Under the pieces are notes generated by a model that searched no databases, had not been told where the DNA came from, and saw nothing but the letters and a program-made list of their open reading frames with translations. A program made the position numbers and the translations under genes. Shown piece after piece: positions 11,442-22,264 of a stretch of 64,000 nt of DNA (position 1 is its first letter; the number at the start of each line of letters is the position of its first letter). Source of the DNA: Dermacentor variabilis (lineage: Eukaryota; Arthropoda; Arachnida; Ixodida; Ixodidae); assembly GCF_050947875.1 (NCBI RefSeq), contig NC_134570.1, forward strand, positions 204,889,250 through 204,953,249. Direction: 5' to 3'.

Positions 11442-12190
11442 GTAGGCAGGAAGCGTGCGCTTTAGCGTTGCCAAGGCTTGGTCGTGGCACGGGTGGGATG
11501 CATTATGGGGCAGGGTGCCTGTAGTTATGTGCATACGTGCCTCTTTTGAAATGTGCGTATATGCGAGTGCTCACGCTCTATTCTGTTGCCCTCTTTCTTA
11601 TTCTTCAGTGCTTAAGGTAGCATATTGGGTGCAGTTTGGTTAACATTCTTGCTCTTCCTTTTATCCTTTCTCATGTGGTCATATAGATTTTTGTAAACAT
11701 GGACTTGAAGATAGTGTTATTGTCATCATCATTAATACGGTGTAGTTGCTCTTAATTACTGGAAAGATATTGCTTTTGTACATATGTTCCCATTTACAAA
11801 GCACTGAAATAACAGACATAAGCAGGAGCAGCAGTTCTCGTGGTGCCATCTTGGTACACTGACTACAGCCAGAAGATGTAAAACTAATAATCGGAATAAG
11901 CAACTATGCTCTACTTAGCTGTCAATCTGTTAGCAACATAATCTTCATAAACGTATATTGACTTTGTAATATTAGTAATGCATCGTGGTTTAGCGTAGCG
12001 ATGATCGTTGCTATGGCTGCTGGTCTCTTCTGTGTGTCTGGGATTTCGTAAATGGTAACACACACTGGTAGATTAAAGCAACCTGCACTTTTTTTTATAC
12101 ATTTATACTTAACAGATGTTATTGATCTGTTAATAAATGCTCGCTACTCTTTTTTCTTTTGAATGCTGTTTCCTGGAATGTTGTATGCAG

Positions 12191-12286
12191 AGGAGATGCA
12201 GCGGCAGATCCTGCAGAGCCCCTGCAAGACTTTGTGGCCTCCCTGTACCAGGAAGTGTTCAATGCAGTAGTGTCTCTTGTTAACCG
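12191..12286 (+). CDS. MYO18A: Myosin XVIII motor-domain exon C
   Basis: A 96-bp exon between TGTATGCAG and GTGAGT. One base completes the split Arg codon, 31 codons follow, and two bases (CG) are left over. The product segment ends L-Y-Q-E-V-F-N-A-V-V-S-L-V-N-R, the helix that in all myosins leads into switch II (family pattern L-Y-x-x-L-F-x-x-x-V-x-x-I-N). The start (G-D-A-A-A-D-P-A-E-P) is acidic and variable. It is separated from exon D by 11.8 kb of repeats. Confidence 0.9.
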
Positions 12287-13118
12287 GTGAGTGCGACAGT
12301 TGACCTCCTGTGGACAGAATCTTGGAGCACGTAAAGCTGACTAATTCCCAGCTATGGTCTTTCATTTCATTGAGTGCACAAAACTACTTGGACAGAGGAA
12401 GTTGGGATAGGATTGCCTCACCTCAGTGTTAGTTTGTCTTTTCCTAGTTTGTGTGCATGCTTCACCATCCCTTTGATACACATTGACCTGCATTTTTATT
12501 GTATGTCATTTTATTTTATGTCTGAACATAATACAAAAAGATATTGCTTGCACGTCTGGGCCCTTAGGAGCTTTGCTAGACCAGGGCACATGCGAAAGAA
12601 GTTAAAACACATACTCAGGCAGGCTGACAAAACCACTTTGAAGATTCATATTCTATCCACTTCAAGGAATTTGCACTTGGTTCTTCTTGGTTTTCACTGC
12701 AACTTCATAATATTGCATTTATTTGCATGTATTGTTCATTAAAGAAGTTAGTCCTGTTGCTTTTCTGCTTCATGTTGACGAAATGAAATGCCGCCATGGT
12801 TGCTTTGCCTTTGAAGAAGTTGGCTAATGTAGAAACATTGGCTGCTTTTGCGTCCTGTTAGCAAATAAAATTCTGGATGAACCAGGCAAACAATGAAGCT
12901 AAGTATTTTAATACATTATATGAACAAAATACTGTGGTATTGTGAAATTTGAGTGAAAAGAGTGCTGCGGTGAGTGAAAAATCATTTATTCATGCTAAGT
13001 TGCTAGATTAAAAATTCGTGTCACTGCATAGTGGAGCCCTTTCATTTCAAAAACTCCTTCTACTGCCACAGTCGCCATTAACTATGTGTTCCAGTTGTCC
13101 GTTAATGACTGCTAAATC
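12287..13118. other. Intron C-D, left part: nothing recognised
   Basis: AT-rich intron sequence. The 122-codon open frame around 12374-12742 has no recognisable domain and no splice support. Confidence 0.55.
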
Positions 13119-13370
13119 CAGTAGAACCTTGTTGATACGTTCCTGTTACGATTGTTTTCCCGGCGCCAATGGCTGCAATCGAGAACACCAAAAATGACCC
13201 AATAGAGTTATGCTCATTTTTTACTGGTTCATACGTTCCCAGAATACATGATTTTTCGGCACCAACATTCAGTACGTCGCCTACCTGTGATCACATGATA
13301 CATCTTCCGGCTGCTAGATCCTACGTAAACAAGGAAATACACGATGCACGTGCGATTGAGATCAGTATAT
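13119..13370 (+). mobile_element. Tigger-like fragment interrupted by gypsy-2
   Basis: CAGTAGAACCTTGTTGATACG at the left resembles the CAGTAGAACCTTGTTCATAC end at 33208 and other Tigger-type ends here. The matching right end was not found. The gypsy-2 LTR begins exactly at 13371, so the retroelement probably landed in this copy. Confidence 0.5.
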
Positions 13371-13789
13371 TGTCACGTGGTAATGATTGTGATGAACACA
13401 GTAGCAAAACTGTAAATGGCAAAACTAAATCTTTATTGGGCGAACTTGTGCCCTCAAAAGCAAGTTACATTTAAAGCACAACGATAGCGGTGGACACAGC
13501 TGGTGATCATCGAAAATCTGATCAGCGGGTCAAGCGCATGAGCTTTTATATATCAGTTGTCGAATGTTCCAGAGTAATCGCTGGGACTCGTGTGTCTTAC
13601 ATAAAGTTCTACACTATTCGCGTCGCACATACATGCAATCAGATTACACAAGGTTCGGTGACAGACAGTGGATGGAACCATCGATAGCATTCCAGAAACT
13701 TCTGATACATGCAGGCGTGTCCTGCGCTGTGCGATAACATTTATTAGACAATTGAAATATGGTCGCCCGATAAACAAGTACACGTGTCA
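13371..13789 (-). repeat. 3' LTR of gypsy-2
   Basis: Bounded by TGTCACGTGG and CACGTGTCA on the + strand. Reading minus, it contains CTTTTATA-like promoter sequence near a conserved GCGCTTGACC block and an AATAAAG-type signal (CTTTATT on +, near 13430). Confidence 0.9.
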
Positions 13790-13889
13790 GTACCCCCCCT
13801 CTTAAAAAGCATCAACCCGATGCTGCAAAAAAACCATAAGTAATAAACAAAAACGCCTGTAGCAAAGAAAAAACAAAAAATGAAGTTCG

Positions 13890-15050
13890 TCAGCGCATGT
13901 AAAAGAGCTTAAGGATGCACCACTTAGACCACTTCAGATCATGCGCGGCACCGCTGTGAATGCGAAAGGCCGTCTTGCACGACATCATAGTGCAGTTCGC
14001 CAATACGTCGGATATTCTTGTAGGGTCCGAAATAGTGTCGCAGTAGTTTCTCACTGTGTCCTTGTCGGCGTATTGGGGTCCAAACCCAAACACAGTCACC
14101 GGGCTGGTACTCGACGTAGCATCGTCGGAGTTTGTAGTGTCTGTACGCTGCTGGTTCTTGACCCGTAGGCGGGCAAGCTGTCGGGCTTCTTTGGCGCGCT
14201 GGAGATAGGTGACAATGTCAAGATTCTCATCGTCGGTGATGTGTGGCAGCATGGCGTCGAGAGTCGTTGTTGGGTTCCTGCTTTAAACCAGCTTGAACGA
14301 CATGATCTGTGTTGTTCCTTGCACCGCCATGTTGTAGGCGAAGGTTATGTACGGCAAGACGGCATCCCAGTTCTTGTGTTCTATGTTGACGTACATTGCT
14401 AGCGTGTCGGCGACGCTCTTATTCAGGCGCTCCGTAAGACCAGTCGTCTGTGGGTGGTAGGCAGTTGTCCTCCTGTGGCTTGTCTGTCTGTACTGCAGAA
14501 TGGCTTGGGTGAGTTCCACTGTGAAGGCTTTTCCTCTGTCGGTGATGAGGACTTCTGGGCTGCCATGTCGCAGTAGGATGTTCTCGACGAAGAATTTTGC
14601 CACTTTCGCTGCGCTACCTTTTGGCAGAGCTTTTGTTTCAGCGAAGCAGGTGAGGTAGACCGTCACCACTACGATCCACAATTTCCGGTTGTTGATGTCG
14701 AAAAGGATCCCAACATGTCCATCCCGATCTGCTCAAATGGTCGGCAAGGAGGCTCGATTGGCTGTAGTAATCCCAATGGCCTTGTCGGCTGTGTCTTGCA
14801 TCACTGACAGTCTTGGCATGTCTTGACGTAACGGGCGACGTCAACTGTCAGGCGCGGCCAGTAATACTTTTCCTATATCCTCGACGGTGTCCGCGAGAAT
14901 CCGCCGTATCCAGCGGTCGGATCGTCATGTAGGGTGGCAGTACTTCTGGACGCAATGCTGAGGGAACAACATAAAGGTAGTTGGCGCGGACTGGTGAGAA
15001 GTTCGTCTTTACGAGTAGGTTGTTTTGAAGCAAGAACGAAGACAATCCTC
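13890..15050 (-). pseudogene. Integrase of gypsy-2 (degenerate)
   Basis: Minus-strand frames show the integrase core: I-T-D-R-G-K-A-F near 14545, Y-H-P-Q-T-T-G-L-T-E-R near 14450 and F-A-Y-N-M-A-V-Q near 14330. A frame change splits the earlier part of the core near 14640-14840, and a degraded zinc-binding region lies toward 15050. After the core, the frame at 13890-14252 carries the linker to the C-terminal domain. The catalytic D and E positions are recognisable, but the reading frame is not continuous. Confidence 0.82.
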
Positions 15051-15270
15051 GCTTAAATGCCCTAGGGCAACGTCAGTGTGCCCTTCCAAATACTCGACGA
15101 GGCTTTTTGGTTCCGGGTCTGCTCATTGCTGTTCAGCGAAGTCTTCCATGCTTAATATTCTAAGGAAGGCGCTGTCATCCTCGTCATCTTCCAGAGGCGA
15201 GTCAGTGGGAGCATATGATAGGCAGTCGGCATCAGAGTGTTTTCGTGCGGACCTGTAGGTTAGAGTGATA

Positions 15271-16524
15271 TCATATTCTTGCAGTCTTAGGCTCCACCAC
15301 ACCAGCCGACCTGAAGGGTCCTTTAAATTTGCTAGTTAACACAATGCGTGATGGTCGAGGACGACTTTGAATGGCCTGCCATATAGGTAAGGTTGAATTT
15401 TGCTGTAGCCCAAACGATGGCGAGGCATTCCTTTTTGGTTGTAGAATGATTGCCTTCTGCTTTTTACGACGACCGGCTAGCATAAGCTATCATGCATTCA
15501 AGTCCGTCTTTTCTCTGGACTAGTATGGCACCAAGGCCTAGGCTACTGGCGTCAGTGTGTATTTCTGTATCGGTATCCTCGTCGTAGTGCGCAAGTACCG
15601 GTGACGACTGCATGCATCATTTGAGTTCTTGAAATGGGCCTGCCTGCAGCGTTTCCAACTTGAACTTGACATCACATTTCGTTAGATGTGTCAGCGGCTC
15701 AACGATACGTGAAAAGTCCTTGACAAAGTGCCTGTAGTAGGCACACATGCAAGGAATCTATGCACTGCCTTCTTGTCGATGTGCTGCTGGAACTTTGCGA
15801 TGGCAGCTGTCTTCTACGAGTCGGGGCGGACTCCAGACTTGCTGATGACGTGGCCTAGGAACAGAAGTTCATCGTAAGTGAAGCGGCACTTTTCTGGCTT
15901 CAGAGTGAGCCCTGATGACTTGGTGGCCTCTAGTACTGTCACAAGCTACCTAAGATGATTGTCGAAATTTCCGGCAAAGACGACGACGTCATCCAAGTAA
16001 ACAAAGCAGGTCTGCCACTTCAAACCTGCTAACACTGTGTCCATGACGTGCTGGAACGTTGCAGGTGCCAAGCACCATCTGAATGGCATGACCTTGAACT
16101 CATGGAGGCCGCCTTGCGTGATGAAGGCGGTCTTTTCGTGATCTGTCTCGTCGACTTCTATTTGCCAGTAGCCGGATTTGAGATCCATCGACGAGAAGTA
16201 TTTAGCATTGCAGAGCCGCTCCAGTGTGTTCCCTATCCGTGGTAGGGGGTATACATCCTTCTTTGTGATCTTATTATGTCGACGATTATTGACGCAGAAA
16301 CGTAAGGTTCTGCCCTTTTTCTTCACCAAGACAACATGGGATGCCCACGGGCTTTTTGACGGCTGGATGATGTTGTTGTGCAGCATTTTGTCGACTTGTT
16401 GTCTTATAGCTTCACATTCTCGTGTCGAAACTCGGTAAGGGCTCTGGCGGAGTGGTCGAGCACACCCTTCGGTGATTATGCGATGCTTTGTGACTGGTGT
16501 TTGTTGAGTCCTCGATGACGTCAA
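15271..16524 (-). pseudogene. RT and RNase H of gypsy-2 (disrupted)
   Basis: The longest frame (15946-16524, 192 codons) contains S-P-W-A-S-H-V-V-L-V-K-K-K, S-S-M-D-L-K-S-G-Y-W-Q-I, a variant M-P-F-R-W-C-L-A-P-A and the catalytic F-V-Y-L-D-D. RNase H pieces continue to about 15271 with several stops (an E-C-L-A-I-V-W-A-T-A-K block near 15420). The RT fingers and palm are readable, but the G-L-C-N to R-W-C-L change and the stops indicate a dead copy. Its neighbours match the standard pol order. Confidence 0.87.
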
Positions 16525-16616
16525 AAAGCAGTCTTTGTATCATTGGAGCAGACTTCTGAGCTGTTGCTGCTTAATCATGGGGAGATTTGGATTTATGTCG
16601 AAGTCTCATTTGGGAA

Positions 16617-17055
16617 CTATGGTCGTCGGGGTAGATGCGGCAGAATCCAAGAGGACAAATGCATTGCTGGTTTCCAGAATTTCGTCGATGTGTGCGATCG
16701 TTGTGCCCTGACAAACTCCTGGCTGAAGTTTGTCAGCAACACTTTCGTTTTTCCTCCGTGCAGTCGAGCAATCCCTCTAACGACACAGATTTCACGGTTG
16801 AGCAGCAGACGTTGGTCACCCTCGATAACACCTTCTATGTCGTCAGGTGTTTTAGTGCTGATAGAAGTGACAATGCTGAAGCAGGGCGGGATACTGACTT
16901 GATTTTTGAGCATGCTCAAGGCATGGTGACTATGAGAGCTCTCTGGTGGTATTGCTTGGTCTTCGGATAGCGTTATCGACTTTGACTTCAGGTCAATGAT
17001 TGCGCCATGTTGGTTCAGGAAGTCCATGCTGAGAATTGCGTCCCATGAGCACTAT
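16617..17055 (-). pseudogene. Protease-RT linker of gypsy-2, 3' of the DNA insertion
   Basis: A 136-codon minus-strand frame starts M-D-F-L-N-Q-H-G-A-I-I-D-L, the segment that follows retropepsin in this lineage. It is cut from the protease proper (19980-20190) by the TTAA-flanked insertion, so the two pieces were once continuous. Confidence 0.75.
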
Positions 17056-17059
17056 TTAA

Positions 17060-18491
17060 AGGGAAGCTGAAACACTTTTCGAAAAAAATGAGTTCTCTGC
17101 GGCATTCTACTTTTTTGAGCCCCCGAACACGAATATCTGGTTCAAAAAGGGCGGAAACAAACGCAAGCGGCTGTTTTTTCAAGAAAACGCGCACCAGCGC
17201 CTCAGGGCATCGCGCGAACGCCGCTGTTGCCCGTGATTGGTCGGGGCCGCTGTGACGTCAATCGCGGCAGTCGCCGGTCGGCGCCGCCGTTTCAGAGCGT
17301 AGCACGCTGTTCTGTTCTGGCTTCATAGCTGAGTTGTAAGCATTATGGAACGTTCTCGCTGTCTCGGACAGCTTGTATTTTCGCCGTACATGTTCGAACC
17401 GACAGCCGATACGGAAAACGATGGCAACAACGGCGGTAACGGCGGCAACGACGATGTTGAGTGTGCCAACAGCGAGAGCGATTTGTGCACCTTCTCGCAC
17501 GTTGGAAATCTTAGCTGGTACTTATGTTTTTTTTTTCATGTAGTTGCACGTTCCAATGACGGGAGAAAAAATGCGCTAAAGTGTCACTGGGAACTTGGTG
17601 CTGGAAGAATGCCGAAGCACTAACTTCTCATTAGATTGTAAACACGGGTGCAATTCCGCGATGTCAAGCACCTTGCCGCTGCTTGTCTAAAGTCCCGTGG
17701 GTTTTTTTTAGTGTTGATACACGATCGCGAACATAAGTGCCGCGTTTAAAAGTGCGCACATGCAGTGCTGCGAGGTACAGTCACGGAAGTTGCTTATCAT
17801 ACACATTCAGAGATGGCCAGAGGTATTATATGTGCAATATTCAGACTATGGTTTGACGACTTTGCGATTGCGGCTTGATCAAGAATCGGTATGCGTGCTC
17901 CATGCTAGTGTTGACATAAAGATATTAGGCAGTTTTAGCATCGCCGTGTGGTAAACACGATAACTGCAACCGTACATCGAATGTCACTATGCAAGCCTAT
18001 ACTCCATTTCATACCTCAGGTGCAACGCTGTGGAAGCTACGCACGAAGTCCGGTCACCAAAATTTATTACTGCGCGCGTTTCCGTCTATGCTTCGCAGCG
18101 TGCCAATGGCGTTGCTCGCGCCGAGCATGCACGTGAAGCTGCTGCGACGGGCAGCTTCACGAAAGAACAGTTTACGAAAATCGGCAGATCTCTCGTAGCG
18201 TCGTTCAGTAAAGCGCAGAACGGAAAGAGGCATGCCAGTACATGCCAGCTCGCCGGTCTGGCAGCTCGGTCCCCGCGAATGACGTCACTCTCGCTGGTTC
18301 TCTCCTCTGGCAACCACCTCACCCGGCGCTCCGGGAAGCGATGGAGGCGTGTCCGCGGGGGTGGTTTAGAAAGCGATTTCCACCCCTTATATTAACAAAA
18401 CGAAGAAAAAAATTTCGGAACCGTAAATTATTAGGTCTGTTCTTCCCAATCCTATCAATTCATGGAAATTGAAAACCGTTTCAGCTTCCCT
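17060..18491. mobile_element. TTAA-flanked TIR element A inside gypsy-2
   Basis: The left end TTAA-AGGGAAGCTGAAACAC and the right end GTTTCAGCTTCCCT-TTAA form near-perfect inverted repeats of about 18 bp, extending imperfectly (TTTTC...) beyond that. TTAA is present at both ends (17056-17059 and 18492-18495), the target site used by piggyBac-type elements. The 1432 bp has no full transposase. A short + strand ORF near 17345 is described separately. The family is inferred only from the ends and target. Confidence 0.75.
17345..17623 (+). CDS. Small ORF with Y-M-F-E-P motif in element A
   Basis: A 92-codon frame (ATG 17345, TAA after 17620) begins M-E-R-S-R-C-L-G-Q-L and then reads S-P-Y-M-F-E-P-T-A-D, followed by an Asn/Gly-rich stretch. 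The P-Y-x-F-E-P block resembles the start of small arthropod and cnidarian proteins with the P2X7-receptor cytoplasmic-type zinc domain. Here no downstream Cys/His cluster is intact, so that link is a guess. Upstream sequence is GC-rich with a TGACGTCA palindrome (17251-17258), which could act as a promoter element. It may be the first exon of a captured gene or chance coding. Confidence 0.35.
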   Translation: MERSRCLGQLVFSPYMFEPTADTENDGNNGGNGGNDDVECANSESDLCTFSHVGNLSWYLCFFFHVVARSNDGRKNALKCHWELGAGRMPKH

Positions 18492-18495
18492 TTAA

Positions 18496-19975
18496 CGGGG
18501 TTGGGCCGCCAAATTTTGAGGCTATAAAAAGTATGTTGTAGGCTGCTTCCGTATGCAAGGACACCCACAACGAGGTATTGGACGCTGCAAACATTTCAAA
18601 ATAATTTTAATTCAGCTCCAAAAAGTCATTAAAAGCTCCTTCTTGTGGTCGAGACCCATCGCTAGCGTGACAGTTATGACGTCACAGTGGAGGAACGAAA
18701 ATATTGATGTCATAGCACACTAGCATAAAAACGTGATGTATCATGAGTAGCGATGAAATGCCGATTACGAAGCCTGCTGAGCCGAGTGACCGAGCATAGC
18801 CTCCACTATGACCGAGCTACAGGCGTATAGAAATCCTTTCTTAATGCAAAGAATGGGTAAGGCGTGCAGACACAGACACAGGAGGAGAGAAGTGGACAAC
18901 ACGAACCCCGCACGGCGGCCCGCGAATGGCAAACTGCGTGCGGCGAGTTGCCGTGCCGGTAATGGTGCCTTTACACGTTGAGTGTAACACTAGCCGGCCG
19001 ACTCCGAAAGGGACCAGGATATGCGGCGTTCGTGTTGTCCGCTTCTCTCCTCTTGATTGCCCCTTAATTTGCATTATGAATCCTAACCAACTAGCTCAGC
19101 TTCCTGTCATTCTAAAAATCCTTTCTCTATGCTACAGGCTTCTAGAACACTAACCAAGCTAACCCTGGCCCCTGGCTAACTGAGACATGCACAGTGCTGT
19201 CGCAGAGAGGAGTTGACGCAGCATCTGCCAGTCGCATAGTTTGGCAGCTCAGAGTGGTCTCTCGTTCACTTGGGCTTTCTCAATGTGAAGGCCCATCCAT
19301 GTTACTGGCACGGAAACTCGCCGCACGCTGTTCGCCGTTCGCGGGCCCCCGTGCGACGCCGGTTTTGCTCGCGAATAGCGAGATTTCCTTGTCGTAGAGA
19401 GGACGGGCCCGGGACCCATTTGTGCGGCAGCCGTACGGCGAAGTGGCTGATCAGCGACTGAGGAGTGGTACCGACTCTGGCACCGACGGCAGCCTCACCG
19501 CCTCTGATCGTTCGGCGCTGCCGATATTGTCGCTAGGCCTTTTCTGGTTCACTTCAAAGCTAAAGCTTATGGCGCTTCGGAATAAATCACCGACTCTCAC
19601 AATACTGCAATATTTTCTTACCGTTGTTGTCGCTCTTTGCAATAATTTTAATAATCACGACATGCACTTCGAATCGCTGGTTGTTTATCTCTGCTGGCAG
19701 AGCACGCGTATGCGCGAGCAGACGACGCAGCATAGTTTTACGTCACTATTTTTGTAACCCACGTAACCAAGCCGTGTTGCAGTTCCTCTCGTATGACGTC
19801 ATAGCATCACCCGGAGCTCAGAAACCGAAACCGAAATCGCTTGGTATAATAATGCTATTATTAAATTATTTATCGGGTATATATGAATCCCGCGGTGTGT
19901 ATCGTGCTTCCTGAAGCAGTACGCAACGCTTGAATTGATGAACGCATGAATGAAAATTTTCATGTCTCCACCCCT
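18496..19975. mobile_element. TTAA-flanked element B inside gypsy-2
   Basis: Starts TTAA-CGGGGTTGGGCCGCCAAATT and ends, read inverted, TTAA-AGGGGTGGAGACATGAAAATT. The inverted ends are weakly similar (GGGGT-GG ... AAATT). It shares the TTAA at 18492-18495 with element A, and its other TTAA is at 19976-19979. No transposase is recognised. It carries a fold-back repeat at 18840-19078. Confidence 0.6.
18840..19078. repeat. Fold-back (stem-loop) repeat in element B
   Basis: GGAGAGAAGTGGACAACACG at about 18882 reappears inverted (CGTGTTGTCCGCTTCTCTCC) near 19030, giving arms of about 26 bp. Outer TAATGCAAA and TTTGCATTA near 18843 and 19067 extend the symmetry around a loop of about 120 bp. Confidence 0.7.
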
Positions 19976-19979
19976 TTAA

Positions 19980-20190
19980 GGATAATGAAGGTGGCAGGGT
20001 AGGTACGGTCATTAACGCTAATTTTAGCCGTGCAGATTCCAGTTGGTGCTATCAGGTCTCCCTCAGCTGTACGAATTTGAGGGCCTTTCCATGCAGTCTT
20101 AACTTTCTTCAACTGGGCGGCAGGGGGTCCACTCATGATGGAGTAATCGGCTCCTGTGTCCACTTAGCCAGTGACTGTGTGGCCATCGAG
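19980..20190 (-). pseudogene. Protease of gypsy-2, N-terminal part
   Basis: Minus-strand frame with the active-site motif M-D-T-G-A-D-Y-S-I-M-S, then A-Q-L-K-K-V-K-T-A-W and a P-T-G-I-C-T-A-K-I strand. The following C-terminal part lies beyond the TTAA elements at 16617-17055. A stop replaces a codon just before the DTG (TAG read on minus near 20165), so the copy is non-functional. Confidence 0.82.
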
Positions 20191-20410
20191 AAGCATGTCG
20201 AGGTCAGTGGTTCATTGTCTTGCATTGCAGTTAGGTCTTGGCGTCGGATCATGGCTGTGTCTTCTTGATCCGAAGCTGGAATGTCGCACCTGCATGTCGT
20301 CTTTCATCGGCGTATTCTTTGCTTCCAGGCTTCGTTGGGATTGAGGCGTCTCATTGATATATTGTCGAGAAACAATTTTCAGCATCTGTGTCGGCGGCGG
20401 AGGATCTTCG

Positions 20411-21257
20411 TTAGTTCGACGAACAGCAACCGCACCTCCATTGGTTGCTGCTTTTAGTTTTCTGGATATGGGCTCGCAGACTGGCCCCGCACTGGGCCAG
20501 TGTATGGTCGGCGCTGCGGTGACAGCGGACTGGTGACGGGCAACGGGATGGTTGGGGAGGGCTCCACTGAGTGGTGGCGAGGTAGTCGGCAATATTGCGA
20601 GGTCGTTCACCAAGCTGTGGTTGCAGGGCGTTAACGGCGAACCCTCCCAGTCCCACCTCTTGGTATGGGCATCAGCCACAGACGTAACCCGCTTCTCCGC
20701 AGTGGTAACAGAGTGGGCGGTGGCCAGGAGCGTGCCAGACATCTGTGCTCCTTGGAATGTTGCGCGAGGCAATGGGTTTGTTTGCTGGCAGCGACAGTGG
20801 TGGATGACGGAACTGTGGTGTCACTCGGCCCAGCCGCGGGTGCACAGGGGGAATGTGACGATAGGCATATGTCATAGCTTGCGGTTGACTCTGCGCCGAT
20901 TCAGGGGTTTCTCCAAGTGATCATCGGAGCTCCTCGCGTATGACATCGGCAATCGAAGCTACTTGAGGCTGTGATGAAGGGAACAGGTTGTGTAGCTCCT
21001 CCCGCATGGCCACTCTGACAGTCTCACGCAGATCGTCGGTGGCAAGGGTTTAACTCCGGCATAGTTTGTTGAGTTCGTGCAGCGGTTGAATTGCCAGTTC
21101 GTCATTTCCAGTGTCTTCTCGATGCTGGTGGCCTCCCGAAGAAACTCATTGACGGTGTTCGGTGGGCTTCGTATCATTCCGCCGAAAAGTTCTTCCTTCA
21201 CACCATGCATGAGCAGGCGGACTTTCTTCTCCTCAAGCATTTCCCAGCACCTCCACC
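20411..21257 (-). pseudogene. gag of gypsy-2, N-terminal half deleted
   Basis: Next to the primer site the minus strand reads directly into the middle of Gag: V-R-L-L-M-H-G-V-K-E-E-L-F-G-G, then I-E-K-T-L-E-M-T-N-W-Q-F-N-R. The related gypsy-3 has about 500 bp of additional gag before this point, so a deletion joined the leader to mid-gag. A zinc knuckle remnant C-Y-H-C-G-E-A-G-Y occurs near 20700, with Tyr in the usual His position. Confidence 0.75.
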
Positions 21258-21260
21258 AGA

Positions 21261-21696
21261 TGTCACGTGGTAGTGACTGTAACAAACACAGTAGCAAAAC
21301 TGTAAATGGCGAAACTAAATCTTTATTGGGCAAACTTGTGCCCTCAAAAGCAAGTTCCACTTAAAGCACAACGATAGCGCTGAACAAAGCTGGTGATCGT
21401 CGAAAATCTGATCAGCGGGTCAAGCGTGTCGGCTTTTATGCATCAGTCGTCGAATATTTCAGAGTAATTGCTGGGACCATCGTGTCTTCTACAAAGTTCT
21501 ACACTATTCTCGTCGCACATACATGCAATCAGATTACATAGTTCATTCAGATTATACAAGGTTCGGTGACAGACAGTGAATGGAATGATCGATAACGTTC
21601 CAGAAACTTCCGATACATGCAGGCGCATCTTGCGCTGTGTGATAACATTTGTTAGGTGGTGAAATGTGATCGCCTGATAAACAAGTACACGTGTCA
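21261..21696 (-). repeat. 5' LTR of gypsy-2
   Basis: 436 bp, TG...CA. It is longer than the 3' LTR, mainly because of a short tandem duplication around CAGATTACATAGTTCATT (21528-21560). The minus-strand primer site TGGTGGAGGTGCTGGG lies immediately next to it (21240-21258). Confidence 0.9.
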
Positions 21697-21735
21697 CTAT
21701 AGTGTCAATATATGGCAGCTTCACCGCAATAGTTG

Positions 21736-22114
21736 CCCGCCTGTCTCACGTGAAAACGCCCCCGTGCAATCAGTTTTTCATTTTGGTACCAGCAAATCAT
21801 CAGCCGGGTCGTCACATGCCGCATTCGCAGCTATCACCGCCAATCCTATTCCGATAAGCATCTTCGCCTATCTGTTTTACAGCATGTGGTGCCGTCTGAA
21901 GCTTAGTGCACGCTTTTAATGGGCGATAAGCAAACGTGCTGCCATTCCCTGCTGCAGACTGCGATCATATATGTTTTGCGTCCACAAAATCCCATGTGAA
22001 CAAGAAAAGGCTCGATCGAGAGCTGTATATAGCCACCCGTCTCATGTGAAAATGATGGTGTGCACAGTTTCTTATTTCGGTACCAGCAAATCTCCGCCCA
22101 GGTTGTCACACGGC
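21736..22114 (+). repeat. Pair of direct repeats about 85 bp long
   Basis: Segments at about 21736-21823 and 22031-22114 share CCGTCTCA/CTGTCTCACGTGAAAA, TTTGGTACCAGCAAATC-like and GGGTCGTCACA-like blocks in the same order and orientation. They may be internal repeats of the Tigger-like copy split by gypsy-2. Confidence 0.5.
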
Positions 22115-22264
22115 TGGATGTGGCACAGTCGGCTTCTGTTTATTTGACCCTGATGGTACCAGCGAAATTTGTTGAATTATCTGGAATGTTGAATTAAACA
22201 AGTTAGAAAAAAGGGCAAAACACATCACTGATTCATTTGGCAGTACTATTTGCCCCTGTTCTCC

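Larger units (their letters stand above)
13371..21696 (-). mobile_element. Ty3/gypsy element gypsy-2 with nested DNA elements
   Basis: Read on the minus strand: 5' LTR 21261-21696, primer site, partial gag, protease, RT, RNase H, integrase, 3' LTR 13371-13789. Without the 2.9-kb insert at 17060-19975 it would be about 5.4 kb. The LTRs are TG...CA and visibly diverged (419 and 436 bp). Flanks are ATAT (13367-13370) and CTAT (21697-21700), a probable 4-bp target duplication with one change. Most of the coding region is frameshifted. It is the same family as gypsy-3 (49290-53520) and the solo LTR at 59425-62704. Confidence 0.92.

Noticed and set aside
14283..16524. Intact gypsy-2 pol gene
   Set aside because: Motifs are clear, but the frame is broken repeatedly; recorded as pseudogene pieces.
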